Positions 57,801-64,000 of a stretch of DNA of 64,000 bases are shown here, in pieces. Location: the NCBI RefSeq assembly GCF_004011695.2, contig NC_082414.1, positions 620,001-684,000 of the forward strand, written 5' to 3'. The notes under the pieces were generated by a model that did not search any database, had not been told where the DNA came from, and was given only the letters and a program-made list of their open reading frames with translations. The position numbers were made by a program, and so were the translations under genes. Numbering within the stretch: position 1 is the stretch's first letter; every line of letters begins with the position of its first letter. The stretch is from Ascochyta rabiei. Its lineage: Eukaryota; Ascomycota; Dothideomycetes; Pleosporales; Didymellaceae.

Positions 57801-58647
57801 TCAAGAACTCGTTAGTCGATCTAGAGATGTTGAGCAGCAGCTCGCAAAGCACGTCCATCTTGCGGCTGGGCCAACCGCCAGACGCCGTGGCAATGGTCTT
57901 GATGAGCTGCAGTGCGTGAATGAGGTCTGGGTCCTTGTTCTCGGCGTTCTTGCCGCCCTTTGATTTCTTTGCCTTTGCTGCCAGCACAGCAATGTCGTTG
58001 AGCACCTTCAGCGCTGTCTCAGCGCACATATCGGCCGCTGGGTGATCCAGCGAGGGAGTGGGTGGCGGGCTGGCGAGCACCTTTGCAAGAGCCTCCTGCG
58101 CTCGCTTCCTGACCTTTGGCCGGGGGTCGACGGAAATCTGCAGCAGGCCAGCGACGGCCCTACGCGGGCTGATTTGCGTCTGCGGCAGCTCCCAGGCGTG
58201 CGCATCCTGCACGACGAGCAGCGACTCTAGGCATCCTATCGACGATCGCAGAAACGGCGCGTCGGCGTCCGGGTGCGTGAGAGCGGGCGCGAGGCTCGTG
58301 ATGATCTCGGTGAACTTGGAGCGCAGCAGCGGGGCGGAGACATGGGGGGTGACAAGATCGAGCAGGTACACTACGGCGGTCGCCGTGTCCTTGTTGGTGA
58401 GGCCCTGGTCGGTGATCTGGCGGCCGAGCAGCGACAACAGGGCGGCAAAGTATGCGGTCGCGGTGAAATCTGCCGTTTGCTGGCGGAGCGTGTCTTCAAT
58501 GGCCGAAAGCACCACCTGGGACTGCGCCAGTCAGTATTCAGAGCTTGCGGGGCACCGACCCGGGGGTCGCGAGGTGGGACGCACCTGCTGCACGCTCTGC
58601 AGCTTCGGACTTGTCCGGATTTTGGTCAGTCTCTCCTCAAGCGACAT
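54811..58647 (-). CDS. RRP12: Ribosomal RNA-processing protein RRP12 (NUC173/HEAT-repeat)
   Basis: Two exons, 58,585-58,647 (21 codons) and 54,811-58,515, joined over a 69-bp intron (GTGCGT..CAG). The product is 1,255 aa; yeast Rrp12 has 1,228. It is a karyopherin-like HEAT-repeat protein that helps nuclear export of both pre-ribosomal subunits and 18S rRNA maturation. Helical repeats fill the first ~1,000 residues, including the NUC173 region (start of the S-E-F-L-V-S-S-S-H-N stretch, about 330 onward). The C-terminal ~230 residues are highly charged, with acidic runs (D-S-E-E-S-E-G-G-D-S-E-D-E) and basic blocks, ending in an R-G-G tail (G-R-G-G-F-G-R-G-G-R-G), a methylation/RNA-binding type signal. 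Starting in the short first exon gives M-S-L-E-E-R-L-T-K-I-R. Intact. Confidence 0.93.
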
Positions 58648-59320
58648 GGTGAAGGCTGCCGTTGTCGAGAGGCGTGCGATGCTGCACCGCAAGCACCGAG
58701 CAAAAATAATGGCGCAGAGAGCGAAATTTCCCAATCGATAACGAACGGTGGGTCGCTGCAGCCAGGGCCGCCCGCTGTCCTCGTCCTCCTCCTGATTGGC
58801 TGAGACGCCAGCCATTGTGAACACGCAAACTCATCGAGCTGCACGACAGCCCGGGCGCAGGAGCGAGCCGTCAACGCTTGCTCCAACACCACTGCCCAAG
58901 GGTCTTCAGCAGTCTTTCGTACATGGCCACGAGGACCCGTAGTCGTCCGAATACTGACAGGCGTACACGACTTCACATGAATCTGAGTGACAACTTGATC
59001 CCTTGAATCCATCCTGGTTGTGCCTCTCCCTCAACACAAGAAGAGGCAGGCACACGCATTGTGTGAACAGCCGCCCACGGCAATCCTTGGAAAACAACAC
59101 GATCCACCGTGGTACTTGGTCTACAAAAGGCCACTCTGACTGGCCAAACGACTAGGGTATAAACAAGAAACAGGCCCAGTGCCTATCGTACTCGTACAAA
59201 ATTTCAAGTTCCAGCGTAGAATACAAGAGTTTCAATGAAAACTTTGCGTCTCCAGTGCCAGCTGCACACCGCTGAGACGGAGCACAACCCCTATGAATTG
59301 TAAAAAGACAAGCCCGTGCT
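58648..59320. other. Intergenic: RRP12 promoter and DOCK 3' region
   Basis: About 670 bp between two minus-strand genes. Frames are short and unconvincing. Confidence 0.5.
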
Positions 59321-62300
59321 TCACTCCTCGACAAGCACATCGTCAACTCTCCCCCTCGCCCTGACGCTACTCTTGCTGCTTTTCTTACTGATGCTCATGA
59401 AGCTCAGTCTCTTCTTCACACTCCCCTTTCTTGCCGTCCCATCACTGCTTTTCTCGCTCTTGCTTGTTTCTGGGCGCGATTTTTGACTCGCTGCTCGGCT
59501 CATGCCGCCAACGTTCTCGCTGCTGGCAAAATCGGGTAGCGCTTCAAGTGGTGACGAGGGACGCAGGAAGCTTAACGACAGCCTTGTCCGGTTCGTGTCC
59601 TTGCTGCGGCTGCGGCTATGTGATGATGTTGTGGTTGATTCGGAGTCGTCTGCTGAACCATGGGTCGGTGCCGTCAGATCTTCTCTTCTGTCCTCCTTAT
59701 CCGAGTGCGACTCCCCGGTGATTACGCCCTTCGTTAGGAAAGCAAGACTCATTCGCGTTTTGTCTTGGCGAGCGGCCCGGTCGTTGGGAATGGGCGATGC
59801 AACTCGTATGCCATTGGCTTGCTGGTCGTCTGGCGTCGGGCTTATTCCTTGGGGTCGCGAGGTGGCGGCTGCAAGCCATGAGCCTGTTGGTGAGTGGCTT
59901 TGGGGTGGAGCGTTAGGCGGTGCCAGGATCGCTAGTTCTCGGTGGAACAACGCATCGAAGCCTGAATCAATCAATCAGTCGTTGTAACATGTTGAGAATA
60001 CTAAGTTGAACGTACGCTGCGTAAGATCTGCCTTGGTGGCTAGCTGCGCAGGCCTTGTGTACATTGCCAAGCATCGTCGTATCACCAGAACATAGTCGAT
60101 CAAGCTCACCCTCAGCGCATTCTCTAACGGATTTGTTGCGTTGACTTCAGCACGAGAGAAGACATCCTCGGCGTCTTCTTCCATCGAGCGCCGTGGATTT
60201 GGTAGCAGGTCATGATAATTCGCAACACAACTGTCGATACTTGTATCAACAGCATACATGAGCTCTTGAGTCAGTGTGTTGAATGCGGTGTCATCGCCAT
60301 CTGCAACCTTTTTCTCGATAGCAGCAAGCTCAACAGTTTTACGCCATGTCCGTTCAATGGCTGTCTGCAAAGAGCTGAGAGCTACGGTGCCGACTGCGAC
60401 GATCTCACTGCGTCGCAAGATTGTAGGAAACGCTTCTGCGGTGGTGTAGACCGTCTTTTCAACAGTGTTGTCTTGAGATGTAGCGCGAGATGCCGATCGT
60501 CGGGATGCTGATGAAAAACGGAATGGTCGTGAAAGAAGGTGATGGTCTCGCACAGACTGCGATACCTTGGCTCGCTGATAAATGGGATGAGTGAGATCCT
60601 TCTGCGGACTGACAGGGTGGATTTGCAAGTACTGGCCCTCGACGTCTTGCTCAACGCCCGGATTCAGTATGTGTGCCGAGGGATGTTGCTGCTGCATGCG
60701 ATCAGTGAACGAGGCTAGTCGATCATTTGCAGAGCCTTCGAAGATGAATTGTTTGTCGCGTAGCCCTACTGGAAACCCAAGACCTTTATAGACGACCCGG
60801 AAGTAGCGCGGGTTGAAGCGCTCGCCTTTTGCTATACTTTCGTATATCTTTGCAATAGCATGTTGAGTCCTGGCAAGCTTGACGAAATCGAAGACATTAT
60901 GCTCATATTGTAGGGCTAGTTCTGCGTATGAACTAAGGGCGCTGTCCCACGATTGACCAGTTTCATAATATTCGATCATCTGGAAGTAAAGCTGTTCCTT
61001 TCGCTCGAAGGAGGATTGAGATGGCATGCTTGGCTCTGTTAGTGGGTCCACAGTAACATTAGGGTCCCATTCATAAAGCTCGGCATGAAGGCGGAGAGCA
61101 AGGCCAGCTTCAGTCAAGTTGTGCGCCTCCACTTGCAGGTCAACCAGCTGGTGTACGTAACGGATGTACATGTCCTCCTTCTGCATATCCTTAAGGAATT
61201 CCATAAGATGCAGTGTGTCCATGATGTGGAAAACCTCGCCGGTTACCTCGGTACCGTGTACAGCGACAAGAAGATCCAGCAAGTCGTCAATTGTGGCGAT
61301 GAGACCCTTCAGCGCAGCAAGAAGGGGCTCCTCTGGGTCTTGGGACAGAGGCTCGAACAGTTCTACGAGTTTTTGGATAAAGTGCTTTTGTAGCACTGAC
61401 TCTGTAAGGTGTTTTGCTTTGAACAAGTGATCGAGACAATCAATCATCTCCGCTTGGATGAGTGACAGGTCTTCACTCAGAGTCCACTCACTTACGATCA
61501 TGGCCTGCAAGACCTCAATCGCAACACCACGTAAGCCTTCGTGAACACTGAGACACAGCTCCACGATAGGCGCAACAAGACCAGGCACATATTGCACCTG
61601 GAAGCCTCCCATCCTCTCAAGGCCATACTGGTTCTTGTCTTCCACACTGCTTTCCCATCCAATCGCATCCCAGCTACGTTGGAGTAACTCTGCGCCGTGC
61701 TCGCGGACATCTCCGGCAATCTTCCACACCGCTCTCCTCTTTTGTTCTGGAAAGGTCTCTAGAGCAAGAGCATCGCTGCCAACAAGTTTCAGAAGCACAT
61801 CAAAAAAGGCTCGCCAGAGGTTTGTATTGAATTGATCCGCCTCATCGGGCAAGGGAAGGAACGAGTTGGTGAGGACGCTGGAAAGCTTCGTAAGAGTGCG
61901 CATAGCGGCTTTGTGATGATAAATGTGCACGCTTAACCAAGACTTAGGGAATGCTTCGCAGTCAAGGATTGAGATGTAAACTTGAAGTACGGAGAAAAGG
62001 AAGTCAGCGGTCTCTTCTTTCTGCCAATCGAGGTGCATCATTGTCGGCAGACTGGACATGGCAGCGAGGACAGCAGATATTTCAATCAGTGCTTCATCGA
62101 AGGTTGCCTCTGTTTTCGTGGGTCGCGAGTGGAACGGATAGGTGGTTGGAAACAAGAGCGAGAGGCTATTCTTGACTGGGCGGGGTGTTGCCTGTATCGC
62201 TCGGTATGAGTGCACCAGCTTGGGCATGTAATCACATGCCTCCTGGCCCAACTCCTCAACTTGCGACGCTACGACCGAGCAGCAAAGGCGCACTTGATCT

Positions 62301-64000
62301 TTCCATTGATCTGTGACAGTCCCTACTTGGCCCCAGTACGGCGCAAGCCATGCGACAGTCTTCTTGAGGAGAATCTTGCGAGTGTCCGGGGTGCGGAAGA
62401 TCTGGAGGCCAGAGATATGTTGGATCAAAACCAGTTTGTACAGTACGAGCTTGCCTTGTACATCGACGCAAGCCTCAATGAAGCTGTCCGCAAGCTTGAA
62501 GATTTCCAGAGACGAGAAGCATCCCTCCAGTTCCGGTAACCAGGAGTGAAAATTTTGTACCAGTAGCGTTTTGGTCCCAATAAGTACTGGAGAAGGGTTC
62601 TTCATCAACTGTTCAAGAGAAGCAAAAAGACTCTTGAGTTCCTTATTGAACTGGGTACGATCCTTGATGCCAATGCTTTCTTCCTTGACTCGCTGTTTCT
62701 CCCTTGCATTGACGAGGAACTTGGTGACAAGATTGCCGACCTTAAAGGTTGCGCGTAAGCGGCGCGAGCTTTCAGACTCGGTAGGCTTAGCCAGAAGTCT
62801 TCCAAAGCTCTGCGTCAGACATGATGTGACTAGTGAATGGAACGCCTTCGTCCTTGCATACTGATCCACCAGTGGCTCCAGATTGAAGCGACGGTCATGG
62901 ACGATACCTAAGACAATCACAACAGCATTGAAAATCAAGTCTTCGTACTCATCACTTCCAGCATAGTGGCTCTGGATGGCGAATAGCGCATCGAACACCT
63001 CGCTGAGCAATTTAACGATCTCGATCTCTGGGACAAAGTTGAAACGTCGAAGTAGACCAACAAGCTCGCCCGGTGGCTGCTCCTGCCATCTAATCAGACC
63101 AAGAATTGTGGGATCCTGGGAATATTTTGTACTGCAAAGGAAAGTTTGAACGCGTACGGCCGCCATAGGTCCTCCCATGACGTGCTCATCCTTCTTTTTC
63201 GCGCTCCAGGGCAGTCCCAAATAGGCTCCCTTACCAGCAATCATGCCCGAAGTGTATTCGTCGTAACGATAGAGAGACAAAGCGTGGTCTCCGTCTCGAA
63301 CAAAAGCATCATGGCTCCAAAGTGGCATCCAGCATAATGCGAAGGGAAATCCAGGCGCGTCTGCCACGCTCATGACTAGGTGAGATCCAGGTACATCCTG
63401 CGGGTCGATAGCGAGGCGAACTGTGGCGTTCCATCTTTCACCTCTTTCTACTGCTGTCGTGCGCCATGCGGTATGCCCTGCACTGTTAGTGGAAGGATAG
63501 ATGCAGCCGTCAATTCTTTCTCCAGAGCTTTTGCGAACTTCAATGGTCAGCTGCAAGCTGCCCATCGGAGAGGATTGCACAAGGGGTATTGTGCCTGTCT
63601 TGGGGTGAGCGAGAAAGGCGTTCTTAGGCAGAAACGGTTCCACAAGCGTCACATAGATGTCACTACGCGGTTTCGTTGGAGCGCCCGAAAAACCCATCTT
63701 CCGGGTCTGCTTGATGTTATGGAGCATTGTAGGTGTCTTCTCGATTAGTTTTTCGGCATCTGGGTAGATGAAAGCCTTGAGGTGGACGGTGAGGCTGCTT
63801 ATGGGATCGTTGCGGCTGTATTTTCGGCTTGCGCTTGGGTAGAGTTCAGTCAAAATCTCGTCCCAACCAGCGTTCTCTTCTGGTGCTTCGTCAGATGCGC
63901 CAGCAGTAGACCACAAAGTGACCGTCTGATCCACCTCTGACGCATTCTGCATGATATGATTTACTCGCAAAACGCCGACTGCGACAACTCTCTTTAGAGT
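59321..64000 (-). CDS. DOCK-family guanine nucleotide exchange factor (Dck1-like), 5'-partial
   Basis: Two exons visible, 60,016-64,000 (open to the window edge) and 59,321-59,961, with a 54-bp intron (GTACGT..CAG). About 1,540 C-terminal residues are present; the N-terminal part, including any SH3 domain, lies beyond 64,000. DOCK proteins activate Rac/Cdc42-type GTPases with an ELMO partner; yeast Dck1-Lmo1 is the fungal example. The C2-like DHR-1 region is at the visible start (I-Y-V-T-L-V-E-P-F, later A-W-R-T-T-A-V). A long helical middle follows. A DHR-2 catalytic region is at about 60,100-61,100, with Y-F-Q-M-I-E-Y-Y, Y-F-R-V-V-Y-K-G-L-G-F and F-T-D-R-M. A Ser-rich basic tail ends with S-F-M-S-I-S-K-K. 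The first ATG-like residue near 63,970 is not the true start. Confidence 0.9.

Overview
This window looks like a filamentous ascomycete chromosome segment, probably Dothideomycetes/Pleosporales (inference). Genes carry short introns of 48-91 bp with GT..AG ends. The encoded proteins are typical Pezizomycotina housekeeping and signalling proteins. The DNA is split into GC-balanced gene blocks and very AT-rich blocks that carry the footprint of repeat-induced point mutation (RIP): C-to-T changes in CpA on both strands, a flood of TAG/TAA, and almost no ATG. No bacterial or organellar features were seen.

Layout. (1) 1-32,535 is a RIP-degraded repeat block. It holds two inverted full-length pogo-type DNA transposons (1-1,827 and 10,790-12,651), a Copia pol remnant (about 1,890-4,430), a Gypsy gag-protease remnant on the minus strand (about 5,390-7,000), unclassified degraded stretches, a hAT transposase remnant (about 14,200-16,720), a G-free tandem repeat (16,824-16,991), a diverged pogo fragment (about 17,160-17,620), and a nested pair of chromovirus-like Gypsy elements. 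The outer Gypsy (17,787-32,304, plus strand) has 155-bp LTRs and ACTAG target duplications. Inside it sits a second Gypsy (23,628-30,922, minus strand) with 202-bp LTRs and ACCTT duplications. (2) 32,540-39,850 is a gene island with a zinc alcohol dehydrogenase and a STE11-type MAP3K, followed by microsatellites. (3) 39,850-42,910 is a second RIP-degraded island, unclassified. (4) 43,000-64,000 is gene-rich: a DUF7514-like protein, clamp-loader subunit RFC5, a small disordered protein, the mitochondrial Mg2+ channel MRS2, a DUF1115-like protein, a hydrolase pseudogene, a quercetinase-like bicupin, an alpha/beta-hydrolase, RRP12, and a DOCK-family GEF that runs off the right edge.

The genes do not form a pathway cluster. 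They serve MAPK signalling (STE11), DNA replication (RFC5), ribosome biogenesis (RRP12), Mg2+ transport (MRS2) and Rho/Rac-type GTPase activation (DOCK). The most distinctive signals are in the repeats. The RIP footprint appears strongly restricted to CpA preceded by a pyrimidine, the nested retrotransposons can be resolved to the base, and the inner Gypsy carries an antisense coding-like segment between its chromodomain and 3' LTR. All exon boundaries were assigned by eye from splice motifs and reading frame; each spliced length is a multiple of three.
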